Positions 14,934-28,432 of a stretch of DNA of 64,000 nucleotides are shown piece after piece. Position 1 is the first letter of the stretch, and the number at the start of each line of letters is the position of its first letter. Origin of the DNA: Mactra quadrangularis (lineage: Eukaryota > Mollusca > Bivalvia > Venerida > Mactridae). The notes under the pieces were generated by a model, which did not search any database, had not been told where the DNA came from, and saw only the letters and a program-made list of their open reading frames with translations. Both the position numbers and the translations under genes were made by a program. Location: positions 25,942,464 through 26,006,463 of the forward strand of contig CM046296.1 of NCBI GenBank assembly GCA_025267735.1, written 5' to 3'.

Positions 14934-15479
14934 GTCACTAATGTAACCTAGGTCAGTGAGCGGAATAACTTTTTTTATTTTGCGATTAGGCAAATGGGTC
15001 ACCAAAAGCTCTAGCTCTGTATGTACTTTCTTAAGAAATTTACATTACATGCGCGAAGATTTTATTGTACACTTCTAAATCTGAATTAATTGATACAAAA
15101 CAATGGAATTAAATAATTGAGATATGATTGACACCAATGTTATTGGTACCACTGGTCTAATTTATATTTCAGATTGGAATGTAAATCAAAATAAATGAAT
15201 TTTACTTGTCTATCTAACGGCTCTGCCAACACATTCTTACCAAAATGTGAGTATTCATTTATCTATTCAATTATTTAACATAAATTTTGTAACAACTAAC
15301 TATGTTTTATTAAATAATTCAATTAATTGCAATGGCTGAAAGATTAGAGGGAAACTAATGTTAAAGAATGAAAGTCTCAAAAAATAAAAGTCGTATTATT
15401 TAATGCATACAGACTTAATCTTGTCAATGATATTTGAAATCTGTAAAGAAACATATCATGACAGAATCACTGTTCAAGT

Positions 15480-15590
15480 TCACGAGGCGTTTCAATGGGA
15501 AGATTACAACCAGACTTATTTTAACAAAATCGTTAAAGATATTTAAATTATTTACACAACATAGCTTTGTAGTCTACTGCGATACAATAA
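15480..15590 (+). repeat. Diverged dispersed repeat R2, copy 3
   Basis: The most diverged copy: 'attttaacaaaatcgtt', 'taaattatttacacaac' and 'gtctactgcgata' align with the other two. Confidence 0.4.
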
Positions 15591-16991
15591 CGAATGTTAA
15601 ACTTGATGCTGGATGTATACTAGATTAACTTGCAACAGAGAGATTAAATTGTTTTTAGCATTGATTGCCTAAGAATTGTCTAGAGCTCACAATCTAATTT
15701 TCTATTGCATTTATTTTGATATATGTTCCAATTTAAATCAGTTAAAATAGATTTCGACTATGTAAAAACATTGTCATTATAGTTTAGAGCCTCACAATTT
15801 TTATTAAATCTACTCTAAAAAGTAACAGTTACTGGTAAGAGCGTACGGTGCGAAGCTGCTAAGCATTAAAATATTGCCGTAACTATTTTTCTCCAAACAT
15901 CCAATACTTACTTATCTTGTATTTCTTTAGTTGTTGCTTTAATCTTTTTACATTTGTTTTTGACCCTGATTGTTCGTAATGTTTTGTTTTTTCTGAGAGT
16001 TCTTATTATGTACCATTAGAAATATAAAAATATATTATATAGACAAAAGCTTAATATGTCAATCTTTATGGCTATTTGTATAAATTTTATAGTCCATTTC
16101 TAGAATCATATAGCACAATTAGTTTGCCTAAATGGACCTATGTACTACCCAAGTATTTCTACTCACGCTATTTTTCTAGCCATAAACCCTCAAACTTATC
16201 CTGACATTATTTACAATGGCGCTGTGTTTATCTGATTGATCAATGGTTCTTATGTTTGAATATCATAACTATTATTTTTTTTTCTTTGAGCTTAGTATAA
16301 TTGTCTCAATTCAACCATAATGACCTTAAAGCCTTAATTGTATGGACCTTTTCTGTCTGAGTTTAGCAGTCGCTATTTTACAAAGGCCTTTGGTTTGACA
16401 TCTTCTCTTAAATTTCCAGTCTTATGTTACAATTAATCTGACTAAAAGCCGACCGAAATTATCCACTCGCGTACTTGCTTATTTTAGAACTTATAATATT
16501 CATGTCGAAACCATCTTGTTAAAGTTCCGTGTTGAAGACAATATACGAGATGCACAGCCATGCAAATAAGACCAAACTTAATTGTCATTAATCATACGTG
16601 CTTTGTCCATTTCTGGAACGATATAGAATAGACGTATATAGACAAACATCTTTTATAGTTGTATTTTATTGACATAAAATGTCTGGACAAACCTTACTAT
16701 TGCAACAAACTTCGTTATCTTTTCACATTGGAGTGTTTTATCACATAGCTTTTGCCCTTTAGTTTTCCTTTCCGATGGACATATTTCCTATTTACGTATT
16801 TAAATTGGAATGCGATAATAAAACGTTGTTTTTATTTGATCAAACGACAACATATATATTGCATATTAAATGGTGATAAACACATACAATCTAATAAAAA
16901 CATTAATAAAAACATTACTGTAAATGATAAACAAATCAAAGCGATACTATTCATGTATATTATGTATTAATGATGAATACAGTTTCACAAC

Positions 16992-17083
16992 AATATTTCC
17001 AAACATAATTTACTAATATTTCCAAACATAATTTACTAATATTTCCAAACATAATTTACTAATATTTCCAAACATAATTTACT
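16992..17083. repeat. Perfect tandem repeat, 4 x 23 bp
   Basis: Four uninterrupted identical units of 23 bp, each starting aatatttcc and ending atttact. Identity between units implies recent expansion or active homogenisation. No coding or regulatory role is evident. Confidence 0.95.
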
Positions 17084-17484
17084 AATGTACTTTTAATTTC
17101 TATGAGTAATATTCACAAGTAATACATCTTTTAGAAGTGTATGACATCTGTTACAGATTGATATCTAATACATTGAAACTTATGTATGTTTGAAGGAATG
17201 TTACCTGATAGTGTATACGATGCAATCTGTTGCTCGACCGCGGTGTTCCTTTCAAATATTGCAAATAACGTTATTTAACTATATCACTCTAGCTCTTTTA
17301 GGACCCAACGATCAATATCGGTTGAGACAAGGTGGGGTTTCAATGATCTAAATGTGTCTACTAAAACGTGAATGTGCATTACTAATACATGTACATCGAA
17401 ATTGGTAATCTATCTATTGCTTAGCCCAGTTATATTTTTTTAATTCGGCTGCGAAGCTAATTATATCATGTTTCATTATACTTA

Positions 17485-17658
17485 AGTACAACCTCTCTTG
17501 AACAACACCCAATGCGAGGGACTAAAATGTATTGCTGTTCAGAGGTAGCTGCTTTGCAGAGGTTAATTTCAATAAAAATTACGCCTAAAAGAAATATCAA
17601 AATTTGTTGCTGCGCAGAGGATTTGCTCTGTAGACGGCCACTCTGCTGAGGTTGTACT
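17485..17658. mobile_element. Small MITE with agtacaacctc termini
   Basis: An 11-bp perfect inverted repeat, agtacaacctc at 17485-17495 and its complement at 17648-17658, bounds 174 bp that is richer in GC than its surroundings. The terminus resembles the '(C)AGTACAACCTC' type ends of pogo/Tc1-mariner elements, with a TA just outside the left end; the right flank does not show a clean TA. The superfamily call is therefore tentative. An 88-codon minus-strand frame across it is treated as incidental. Confidence 0.55.
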
Positions 17659-17919
17659 GTGCTGCATAGATTTTTTTCATATTCATAGTTTACGTTTTGA
17701 CATAGCATGTTTTTGTAAACAAATTCACACAAAACGTTTACAAATTTTACCCATCGCGTAACTCAACACCAAATGCTTTATTATAAAGCTAACATGAAAA
17801 TTGTTAAAACTTCCGCATAGATTCAAGGTTTGCTTTTTTTCGACCGTGCTTATATAGCGAGGTATTATATTTAATTTGCTTGTGCGTTAGTTAGTCCCAA
17901 TAGTGCATGCAACTACAGT

Positions 17920-18212
17920 TTGTTAGTTTTTGTTAGATTTTACGCCGTAGCAACACATTGTATATGTCATATAACGGCGGTCAGTCAACCGACTCACTGT
18001 TGCTGGAAAGGCTAAATCTCTGGATTTAGCTGTTAACCAACTATTTGGTACATACTTTCGCCAGTGACTGACAATGTCCTACATAATTAAGAATCATTGG
18101 TAGGAGGGAGAATGGTCGTAGAAATAATTTCATGACCAATCTCCTCGAAAGTATGCCCCAACCGGGAATCGAACCCACGACTGCTTAATCAGTATCAGCT
18201 AGCCGGGCGGCT
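17920..18212 (-). mobile_element. tRNA-derived SINE, family B
   Basis: On the minus strand the head starts at 'gccgcccggctagct' and has a B box in the 'gggttcgattccc' position, but a small deletion removes part of the tRNA-like A-box side. The body ('tttcatgaccaatct', 'ctggaaaggctaaatctctgg') and the 3' tail with cgccgt and acggcg arms match the copies at 25.9 and 31.6 kb. 'tgcatgca' flanks both sides and may be part of the target duplication. Confidence 0.85.
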
Positions 18213-20416
18213 GCATGCACAAGTTAATACATTAAAACACCTTTTCTTATTTTTAAACACTCTCCTACAGTTCCACTCACTGTTCTCGTTGTATCAGTGA
18301 AAGGTTCACAAGAGTGTATTCAATGAAATCGTATTTCATCAGAGAGTAGCTCACCAGTATCGTGGGTATTGGCTATTGAACGAGGCAACATTCTGTTAGA
18401 ACTATTAAAAGGTACAAACACACTATGATCATGTTTACTTTTCTACCAAGTCCGGACTATAAACACAAGCTTGATTATTTGTTAGAAAATAAATTTAATT
18501 GAAAATGTTTGTAAATGATGTTTGATACATCAATGTAGAAAAATCTCACAACTTACACACATGGCGCATTTGAACTTGCTTGTGTTTAAATGAAATATAA
18601 ACTAATACAACTACCATACATTATTAAATGAATGGTTTAGGTACATGGATTTTCCTCATTATTTGCTGAAGACTGGAATGCGGAGAGTTTAAAGTGATTT
18701 GAAGGGCTAAGCTGTGCATGTTGTAAATATTTAGTGGATATAAGTGTTCTTGAAATCGCTAAGGTAAATTCTTACATATTTTCTTTAAATTTTTCAGTCA
18801 TGTCTAAATAGCAATGACATGATTAAAGTATTTTAATTTTACCGATTTCATGGAATTATAATTAATAACAGAATGCTCTATTTTCATCATTAAAATACAA
18901 ATGATAAAATACTTCATTGCTTGAATAAGACTGTTAAAATCGCATTTTCTTTAAGAAAAGTAGAACGCTGTAACCGCATTATAGATACAAGTTAAATTTA
19001 TATAAAATCTTATTCAAGTTAATGTCATAAAATCTAATGCATTTATATCTTAATGGAAGCATTGCATTGTGCGATTTAATGAGACTCATAAATATTAAGA
19101 ACATGAGAAGTAACATAAATTTCTCAACGAGAACTACGACTGGAAGCGTATGCTTAAGCCATATTCTTATCTTAACATACGTGATTAAATTGTAACATAT
19201 ATCAAATAATCTTAAGAGTAGAACGTAATTCTTCAAAATAGAAAGTGTGCATTTATTTTAAAATGTTTCAATAAATTGTACGAACGTTAAAAGAATTGTA
19301 TTTCAATCTGTTTACAACTTTATTAAAGATTTGCTGCAATTCTGGCATGTGTTTGATAATAATTCAGAAACGTACCACACCTTTTATATATTACTAGTGT
19401 CTATATGGACATTCAATGATTAAATGTTCTACATATGATTGTTTAAGAGTCTACAAGCAATCCCTGACGAGATATACATTAGAGCAGTTTGCACGTTTTA
19501 AGAAATAATTCATTTGTCTTTGTTAAGAATGGGAATAATTATAGTGTTCGAAAGTTGTAGTCTAGTGAATTTAAGTATATATTTGTTGATTACTTTGCAT
19601 ACTTAAATACAAAATTTCAAAACCACATTTATGAACAGGAATACATACGTTATATTACATAGAGTAGATTGCTTGCAATATACAAAATTACATACATATT
19701 TAACTAGAAATATATTCATTCCTTTGTATAGCTCTCTATTTAATAGCTTTATTTGACATTTATAGTTTTTATAAAGGCGTTTTGCTAACTGGTATTATTT
19801 ACAGTGCAGTACATTGAATATTATTTTTATGTTGTTCCCTTTCAATACACTAAGATGTAGAAATACTTCAAAACTGTGCAAATTCTGTCCTACTTCCTTT
19901 TATGAATTACATTTCCTGCACTGGTATTGCATACATTTCATACTATATTACGATAAATACCAGTTTTAAACCACTAAATGACGCATTGTAATAAGTTTGA
20001 AACAAAAATTGTTTTCAAAGTCAGAAAATGCCATACCATTGACCAATGCAAAGAGTCATGCGTGCCCGTATTCGGTTAGTCTCCGAGATGATAATTAATA
20101 TTGTTCTCGATTTTCACCAAATTTGTTAGGTAAGTTTCATTCGCGATCTGCCAATGAACATATAACTTACTTAGCAAACGTTGTGATACAGAAGCATCAA
20201 ATAGTTTCAATAAATAAGTCTTGAAAATCGACACGTATCATACATAGAAGGACTTTGAAATACCAAACATATGGGTAAAGCTGCATGAATAAAAATAATA
20301 ATGCATATAGTTTCCACCTTGCAATGTAAATGTATAAGTGTCATAAAGTTTAGTTTCATATCACTTTTACTACTGTTGACTTTGTTAATTGAACTATTGA
20401 TAAGTTATTATAAACG
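18213..20416. other. Gene-free AT-rich stretch
   Basis: No coding region, RNA gene or clear repeat recognised. Confidence 0.4.
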
Positions 20417-20429
20417 ATAACTTTCTGAA

Positions 20430-20716
20430 AACCCGGGTATATAGCGCAGTTGGTAGCGCGCCGGGATTTGGAATCTCGTGCCCGAGGGGGTGCGGGTTCG
20501 AATCCCACCCGGGGAGGTTATACCCTTCGATGAAAATTTGACAATAATGTCGATTTTCCTCCATTGATTAGATAATATGGAGAAGTTTCCGGCCTTGTGG
20601 AAGGGTAGATGAGTACTGGTTATAGACAAGGGTTCAGGAAAGCTAGGTTAGGTGCGCTGGACGCCGTAAAATGACCTTAAATTGCGTTGACACGGCGTTA
20701 AAATCTAGTAAAAAAA
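20430..20716 (+). mobile_element. tRNA-derived SINE, family A, full length with target duplication
   Basis: Pol III A box at 20442-20457 (tagcgcagttggtagc) and B box at 20495-20505 (ggttcgaatcc). The tail stem arms are cgccgt at 20662-20667 and acggcg at 20692-20697, then a short A-rich end. It is flanked by ataactttctgaa (20417-20429) and ataattttctgaa (20717-20729), a 13-bp duplication with one mismatch, which fixes both ends and indicates LINE-type target-primed insertion. Confidence 0.93.
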
Positions 20717-21465
20717 ATAATTTTCTGAAGTTATTGTAGTGATGTACTGTAAGTCTTTATCGACAATAAATAAATGCAACTTAACTCTTTCATGCTTGTT
20801 TTTTAAATCAAACTAAAAGCAAACAATCTCAAAATTTAGTCTAACTTGAGTCCCTTCCTAACTCGGTATTTAAATGTACTTCGGTATGTTTACAAAGCTC
20901 ATATAACAAAATAAAAACTGCTCACACGTTAGCCATGCTTATTACATTGTGAATACAATTACAAATAAACAATCCTGCACTGGGGGTTTGTATTATTAAT
21001 ATATGAAGTTTAAAACTATTTCCAGCTATACTTGTATTTACATAACTTAATTGCTATTGAATTATAATTATTATTTTAATGTGATTCTTATTCATGAGTT
21101 TTACTCTTCAATTATTCCTAAATTTCAATGTATGAGTTTAAATTTAATTTTAATGCCTATTTTAATTGAATTTTATTTATGATTTTATAATAACAAAATA
21201 ACCACTTTAGGTATTAAGTTGCAATATTTTAGGTTATAAAAAATGTTTTGTCGAACAAAATTTGAACTTATGATTATTCATGTGCAAGAGAATCAAATAT
21301 TGCAATTTGTTTGTCACTTTTTGTTTATATGTTTGACCACTTAAGCTTTTGTTTCCTATTTCTATTTTAAGTTCGCCATCATTGTCGATTTTAAATGGAA
21401 GGGTAAGGCCTACTGAGACCGATAGTCGATACCTGAAAGTCAGATGCAAAGTAAATCGTAAATTC

Positions 21466-21750
21466 TTTTTTTTAATTGGATTTAACGCTGTTTCAACACA
21501 GTTTAGGTCATTTTACGGCGTCCAGCGCACCTAACCTAGCTTTCTTGGATCCTTGTCTATAAGTACTCAACTACCCTTCCACAAAGCCGGAAACTTCTCC
21601 ATATTATCTAACCAATGGAAGAAAATTGACATTAAAGTCTAATTGTCATGGAAGGGTATAACCTCCCCGGGTGGGATTCGAACCCGTGCCCCCTTCGGCG
21701 CATGAGATTCCGAATCCCGACGAGCTACCAACTGCGCTTTCAACCCGGGT
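21466..21750 (-). mobile_element. tRNA-derived SINE, family A, minus strand with target duplication
   Basis: Read on the minus strand this has the same head, body and cgccgt/acggcg-type tail as the 20.4-kb copy. Flanks gtaaatcgtaaattc (21451-21465) and gcaaatcgtaaattc (21751-21765) are a 15-bp duplication with one mismatch. It sits about 750 bp from the 20.4-kb copy in opposite orientation, making an inverted pair. Short frames on both strands here translate the SINE, not a gene. Confidence 0.93.
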
Positions 21751-23424
21751 GCAAATCGTAAATTCATCTACTCCCCACTTTATGGCTTTCGGAAATAAGA
21801 AGTTGGCAATTACGTTACAACAAAGCGAATCAACATATGTTAACATACTACTTATCCGTAGAATCATTATCTGTAGAATAAGTTAATCAAATTATATAAA
21901 AAGACTTACTTAGTCCAAAAAGCGACACTTATGACACATGTGAACACCACCATCATCATGATACATGTATGTGCAACAAAGAAGTCAACACACTCATTAG
22001 AAGTCCATTACAGAAAGTATGTTACAAAGTTCTCTTCAATAAGGGTTCAAGAATTCAAATTATTATTTTAAAGTAGCTGTTCCAAGGCTGCAAGCTGGCA
22101 GCGGATAACTTATTTGGTCTTTTGCTAGCCTTTAAATTACAAACAATTACGATATGTACTAAATAAGTACAATTCCATTGCCAGACTTGAAATATGGAAA
22201 GTTCAGTGTCCTTGAATATAAATGTGAGGTCAAAAAAAGTGTATACATTTATTTCCCTAATTGAATTTTAGAAAAAATGAAATCAATTTAGTTCGGTTGT
22301 ATAAAACTTGGAATATATAAAAAGGGGAAATAATCCAATCAACTTACTGAGAAAAAAATTAAAACGCAACGAAGAGATGAAATCAAAATATGCCGAAATA
22401 CGAACATTCCTGGCTCCATTTCATCTGAATTAGTTTTTTGAAACACTGACCTTCTTATGAATATTGGATACTAAATACTCATATTCCATGTCCAATTTAC
22501 ATAAATCTATGGAGCAAGCAAATTAGATTATTATACTTCATTGATCTATACCCAGTTGATTAATTTTATTATTCATGCTTTGTGGTCTATTTGTAATATT
22601 TGTGTTAGTTCTTTTCTGGATAATAGGAAAGACTATTGCGAAAGAAAAAAGCAACATTTGGAGTGTGACACGTTTTTATTGCTAACTAAATTAGTTTAAT
22701 TCGATACGTTTGATTCATTTTACGAGATTTCGTTTCCCAAAAAATGTTCGCACTTTTACATCACATTTTTGTTGTTGTTTGTGTTTAAAACAGCAATGAT
22801 AGTATATCAACATTCAAACATGTTATAAGATGTGCATTCACTGTTTTATAACAGATATTGTATTATTTTTTAGAATGAAAATATTCTGAAGATAGAATTA
22901 GTAGCCTTTTTGCAAAACCAATAAGCCAAATTTTTTCATTTGTTAACAGCAGAAAACAATCATAAACTTTTTTATACTTGAACAGACAAAATCCAAACAG
23001 GATTTAATTACGTTTATTCATTACAGTTTTGTCCGCATATCGTATCTAGTTGAATTTTCCCTTCGCGATGATTTTATAAAATAGACTTTTAGAGATTCGT
23101 ATCGTTATCAAAAAGTATTTTTATGAATGATTTAATTTTAATGGAATATAATTTTAGCATACATAAAATGTATGGCATTTATCAAGAGGGTATAATACTG
23201 TATCTTTATAGTCTTGAAATTTAAGATATTTTGTGCAGATTGATATCTTGAGAATAAACTTATGTTTCTCTATACGTTTTTTTCTCTGATAAGCCTTGGT
23301 GTTGACGTTCAACTGGAATGAAGAATGATAAATAGAGATTTAGACCTGAATTGTCTACCATTTTATAAACAGAAATGATAAATTCCTTGTTTTGGGTTGA
23401 TAAATCATAGAATCTCATCTATGA

Positions 23425-23470
23425 TCACGTGACATTGACATCTCGTCAATCATCACGTGCTAATCACATG
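23425..23470. promoter_or_regulatory. Candidate cluster of three E boxes
   Basis: tcacgtga at 23425-23432, cacgtg at 23454-23459 and cacatg at 23465-23470 lie within 46 bp. Palindromic cacgtg is the core bound by bHLH-zip factors such as USF, MYC/MAX and TFEB. No promoter or gene is seen beside it, so a regulatory role is only a possibility; it could equally be chance. Confidence 0.25.
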
Positions 23471-24888
23471 ACTTGACATCTGTTTTGATTGAATCTTCTA
23501 GTTAAATAAGTAGCTTAATTGAATGATATGAAATGAGTAATAGAAACATAAATAATCGCTTATGAATTAGCTAAGAAAATTGTAATGATATTTATAGAAT
23601 ACCATGGCAATTACTAATGCAAAAATTCATCAATAGCTTCGCCAAACGACGCGATATTTACAAAACATCTTACATTATGTATACACTTAGTTCCCATCAT
23701 AACTTTTGTTGCACGCGGTCAAAAATTTAAATAGTTTCGCGCTGTTATATGATGCATAATTTTATTTAGTCTCCTTCAAATGAAAGGAAAATCTTAGGTT
23801 AAATTTTGAACTTGTAAAACCTTTTAATCACTGTGATATTGTCACATATTGTGATATTGTAAAACAATTTGTGAATTGTCTAACTAAATGGAAAAAGAAC
23901 CGCATGCAACAATTTTTTGCTACTAAACTCTGAAATCAAATGGTTCAGGTCACATACATCAAATTAATTTGACCACTCACAGTCGGAGGTACGGCGATTC
24001 GAGAAAACTGCCGATCGGTCTCTTAATTTATAAAAAAGGAAAATGGCAAGTGCATATTGAAGGCTTGTGTTGGTGTGTTCTGTAAACGATGTACACAGTC
24101 TGTTCCATGTACCTTTGACTGTTTAAAATAGGTAAAAACGAATACTCTAGGCAAACACAATGTAGCATTCTAACTCTTTCTTACAAAAATATTTACAATT
24201 AGGACAGAAGTTAATTGCATTGATACCGTATGACCTACCCGTGCTCCTTATTGAAGTCTGACATACTAGCACAAGGCCCATTAAAGCATTTCAAGAAGTA
24301 ATATAAAGAATTAAAATGTCGTCTAGACAACACTTTTAAACTATTATATTTATGAAACCCAGTGGAAAATGTGACAAAAATTGTAAATCAATTAAAAAAA
24401 TGCCGAAAAGAAAAAACCGTTTAATATGATACAGGATTGTACGGGCTCAATTAAGACTAGAAAATGAGACGAAATATTTTGTTTACTCGATTAAACAGCA
24501 TTACCAGGAGGTTTTAAAAATGATCTAGATAAAAAAGGATTCAATAAGCGCTAGGGCAATTGTATCACATAGAACATATCAATAATGTCAATGTACAACT
24601 CCAGGAGCTAATCAAATTTCCTAAAGAAATGTTTATTTTCTAGACTAATATGATCTACAAGTGTAGCTAGGATTGTCCCACATAATCTGTGAATGTATCT
24701 CCCATAGATGCATTCAGTTTGTATTGATACTTTAATTTTAAATATACAGTACTTAGAAAGCTGCGCCTTAAGTTGATATGTCTGTCTTCTTTGCTAACAT
24801 AAGTATTGTAAGTTAAATTAAACTAAATACGAGTATATAGATGATATTCGTCGATATCGGTGTAAGATCGATTTATATTTCACCGAGT

Positions 24889-24959
24889 GAGCTCAGAAAA
24901 CATATTTTCACGAGTGGCGAAGCCTTTAGCCACGATTGGAAATGTCATTTTCTAAGCTC
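24889..24959. repeat. Short foldback sequence
   Basis: Outer arms gagctcagaaaa and ttttctaagctc are inverted copies, and an inner pair gtggc/gccac (24914-24918 and 24929-24933) would close a cruciform or RNA hairpin. It looks like the remains of a foldback element. No target duplication was identified. Confidence 0.5.
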
Positions 24960-25938
24960 ATATGAATGTGTAATATAATTTAGTGACGTCATGTAAAATA
25001 ATAAGTTACTGCAATTGGCATGTAAGATGCCTCAATGAAGATGTTTCAAACACAGTACCTCTTTTTAACATTAAAATGTAGATTTCTAATATATTTATCC
25101 AGAGCCTACATCCAAATATACTTAACAATACACAAAACATAGACGCAATGATTGAATTGAACATCAGGGTAATACATACGAGGTTTCTCTTTTGTTGTAC
25201 AGAAATATTAGGATTTTTAATATGTTTATTGATATATACTGGTTATAAACATGGGTTAATTCATATTTTATTACTCTCTGTCTGGCTTCAATATGGCGCC
25301 CCTTTCATTCTAATTGTTTATGAATATTTATTTCGTATCAAAATCCCACAAGGTTGCTACCTTCTACTGAGTTTTGACGTCGTATACAAATCTTATATAA
25401 AAACACGCACAAAAATGTGCCCGTTTTGTATACGTTCATTGTTCTTTACGAATATATCCAGACTTATTCTCTTGTTTGCGTGTTGTTAGCTTTAGAATCC
25501 ACAGACGTATCTATAGCTGTATTAATGTTATTAGATTCTTTTGTTATCCAGAAAGCTTTAGTTCCCTAACGGATGAAGATTTTTATGCATCTGGATAAGT
25601 CTACTAATGTACCAGACGCTGCGCACGACGATGTAAATAAACTTATGTAAAAGGCCAACATTCCTGATAATTGCAAAATGACTGTGTGATTTCATAAAAT
25701 GTCTTCATTAAACAGTTTTACTCTAGCAAAGATACTTATACAGATTATTATTTCATTTCAAATATACATTTTAGCTTTGATGTTTGAGTTGATGGAATAT
25801 ATTCACTTAACCAACATTTTTTTGATAAGATAGCTATATCATTTAGTGACTTGGTCAAATGAACATATGGTTCTGGAACAGATATTCATATCGCCCTTCT
25901 CATTTTCCTCTCTGATCATATTTATACTTTTTAATGAC

Positions 25939-26191
25939 CGGGCAGGGCATAGTTTCGTGGAGCTTAGTCATGAAATTATTTCTACGGCCATTCTCCCTCC
26001 TACCAATGATTTTTAACTGTAGGACAGGTGTCAGTCACTGACGAAAGTATGCGCTTAGTAGTCGGTTAACAGCTTAATCCAGAGATGTAGCCTTTCCGGG
26101 AGGAGTGAGTAGGTTGACAGACCACCGTTAAATGACCTTATATGTGTAGCTACGGCGTTAAACCCAACAAAACAAACAAACAAACAAACAA
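25939..26191 (+). mobile_element. SINE family B, head-truncated, with target duplication
   Basis: The body ('tcatgaaattatttctacggcc', read in two parts, and 'ctccctcctacca') and tail match the other family B copies, but most of the tRNA-like head is missing. The element ends in a (caaa)n run. Flanks actttttaatgac at 25926-25938 and 26192-26204 are a perfect 13-bp duplication. A head-less copy with intact duplications is the expected product of incomplete reverse transcription. Confidence 0.92.
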
Positions 26192-26204
26192 ACTTTTTAA
26201 TGAC

Positions 26205-28018
26205 AGTATCACGTCTTTAATCCCGATTCAGAAATAAATGTTCGAAAATTGCATGTCAATTCCCAAGTAAAGAAAGTTGCAAGTTTCTTTTGTGAGATAA
26301 ACTCTGCGATCTCTGAATCTATGACATAACTATCGCAAACAAATTCAATGTATCCAATGCACCAAAAACCATGTATATTCATAAACTAATACTTAAATTT
26401 TATTTTAGCACAGTCAGTAATTAATGTATTTGTTTTTGTCTCCACATAAACATTTCATAAATTGAAATTTCTTTTCTGATATCAAACCATGATACCACCT
26501 TATTACATTTTAAACGAATAAAATAACTTGATATTTAGTGGATATGTACTTCATTACTATGAGGTAATAAAAGACAGACATGCTCATTATCAAATACCTT
26601 TCCTATTTTATTCCCTCCTATCTCTTTGATAACATCATTATAAGATTTTCAATTGCTAGAAGGAGATAAAACATGAGTTCAGTTAAGCATTGAAAGCTAT
26701 GAAAAGTTACCTGGGCGAAAAGATTGAACATTATTAATCATGATTATTAGGATTTATAGTGTTGAGATATGGTTCTCTTATAATTGTTAAAATATGTTCT
26801 GAGCTTTCAATTTGAAATCTTGTCTGGCAGCAGAAATTGATTCCGCGAATTTAATAGGAAATTCTAGAGACGCATTAGTTTCGGTTTTTAATACTCGATA
26901 AAACATTAAATTGTCAATTTTCTGGAATGTGATACGAAGAATTAGGGTCTAACTCTAAAGTTTGAAAATATTTTAAATAAATATTATTTTGTTTTAGTGT
27001 ATTAACGAATATTTTTTTCTCATATATTTATGTTTTTTGTGTAGAACCTTTAGTTTTCTCCCAAGGTAAACTAAGAACAGTTCTCAAAACACAAACGTCT
27101 TAATACTTACAAGCCATCAGTCTATCAAAAGACAACCGATTATTAAACACACGTGGCGTTCCTGTAATTACATCAATTTCCGTTGCATTTGTCAATGTCT
27201 ATTAAGGAATTAGACATAAATGCGAAGATAATTTGTATTCCCAAAGTCTATATTCGTTCATATGGTTGTTTCTTTTGCCCTGATAATTGCTTATGAATAT
27301 ATTTATTCGATTCCAAATAAAACTTGTTTAAATATTTACGCATTTAGGCACACAGTTTAGCTCATCTCGAGTCATCTAAGAAAATGTGTTTTAAAGAAAA
27401 AATGTTTGAGAAATAGTTAGCCCAACTGAAATGTCATTTAAACCGTTTCAAATACATATTATTTGATATACATGCATTTCAAATAGAAAAAATGCTTAAT
27501 ATCCTATTTTCAACTAAATAGCTGTTCAACAATATTTGTTTTAGAAATTTACAGAATGGAGGATTGCCAAACAAATTGACAAAGTACTTATCGTAAAATT
27601 GATACTCATAGTCTGTTATTTATCCTAACTTGAATAAAACCAGACCTAACACTTTGATACCATCGTCGCATATTTCAATGATTGTAATAAAATAATAATA
27701 AAATTATAAGTTTATATGAAAGCCTTTTCTTTTCTTGTCTGAATCAAAAAACATATTAACGGCCGAAGTTTGTCCTCATACTAATGCTAGCTTAGAAAAA
27801 CGTAAATAAATATGAATTTGTTCATTAAGCAACATTATTCGTATCAGTTATTTTATCAAAATAAAATCCTCATGTATTGTTAACGCTGTTGTAATAAACA
27901 GCGTTCAAGACAACTTTGTTAGCTTAATAGAATATTAGCACATTAAATCTGGTAAAATAATATTTTTGATCGACATGGGGAATCCATTAGCCTCTCACCA
28001 CAGTAAGATGACCAGACG
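26205..28018. other. Gene-free AT-rich stretch
   Basis: No coding region, RNA gene or clear repeat recognised. Confidence 0.4.
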
Positions 28019-28432
28019 CCAGTTTCACGAAAAAAACTCAACTTTGTACTCAAACTCAATCTTATGTTTTGATCATTAATTTTACTTATTTAATCAATGT
28101 TACAACAAATGTAGTATCATTAGAAACCCTGATAGTGTTTTAAAAGCTTTATTTTATAAAATAAAACAGACTTACATGTTTGGATAAGGTTAAATTTAAG
28201 TGTATTGATTTGAGTCTGTTAATGAACTGTTGAGTTTAGACTCAAGTGGAATTGAGTTTATGGCTTTAATTTTATAATTATACCCATGATAGTTTATGTT
28301 GATACATTATATATATTTACATTATTATGATCATCTAATAACACCATTCTAACTACATTTACAAGCTATTTAGAGACCAAAAACGCTCGAGTCTGTTATT
28401 AAGTTTGTACTTAAGTTTGTTTGTGAAACTGG
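28019..28432. mobile_element. Putative MITE with ccagtttcac termini
   Basis: Perfect 10-bp inverted ends (ccagtttcac at 28019-28028, gtgaaactgg at 28423-28432). Similarity extends inward less exactly: both arms run into repeated 'aactcaa'/'actcaa' and 'gtac' blocks. The right flank continues ggcccgg, so the original terminus may have been longer (ggcccagtttcac). No transposase frame; target duplication not resolved. Confidence 0.6.

Larger units (their letters stand above)
21766..25925. other. Gene-free stretch with an E-box cluster and a foldback
   Basis: No gene is supported. The two structures worth naming, an E-box cluster at 23425-23470 and a foldback at 24889-24959, have their own entries. 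A 113-codon frame at 25148-25489 begins with ATG and is hydrophobic, but it has no recognisable motif and its composition is that of translated AT-rich DNA. Confidence 0.4.

Noticed and set aside
17466..17732. 88-codon minus-strand frame with several cysteines
   Set aside because: Spans a small MITE and both its inverted ends; cysteine spacing matches no known domain.
20431..20516. Possible functional tRNA gene (clear A and B boxes)
   Set aside because: The acceptor arm does not close as a tRNA, the sequence runs on into a conserved SINE body and tail, and the whole unit is flanked by a target duplication. The same applies to 5626, 21.7 kb, 34.6 kb, 31.9 kb and 56.0 kb.
21646..21886. Overlapping 71-73 codon frames on both strands
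   Set aside because: Both translate the SINE head; similar peptides appear at every family A copy.
25148..25489. 113-codon ATG-initiated hydrophobic frame
   Set aside because: No motif, splice context or neighbours; rich in Ile, Leu, Phe and Tyr as expected of translated AT-rich DNA.
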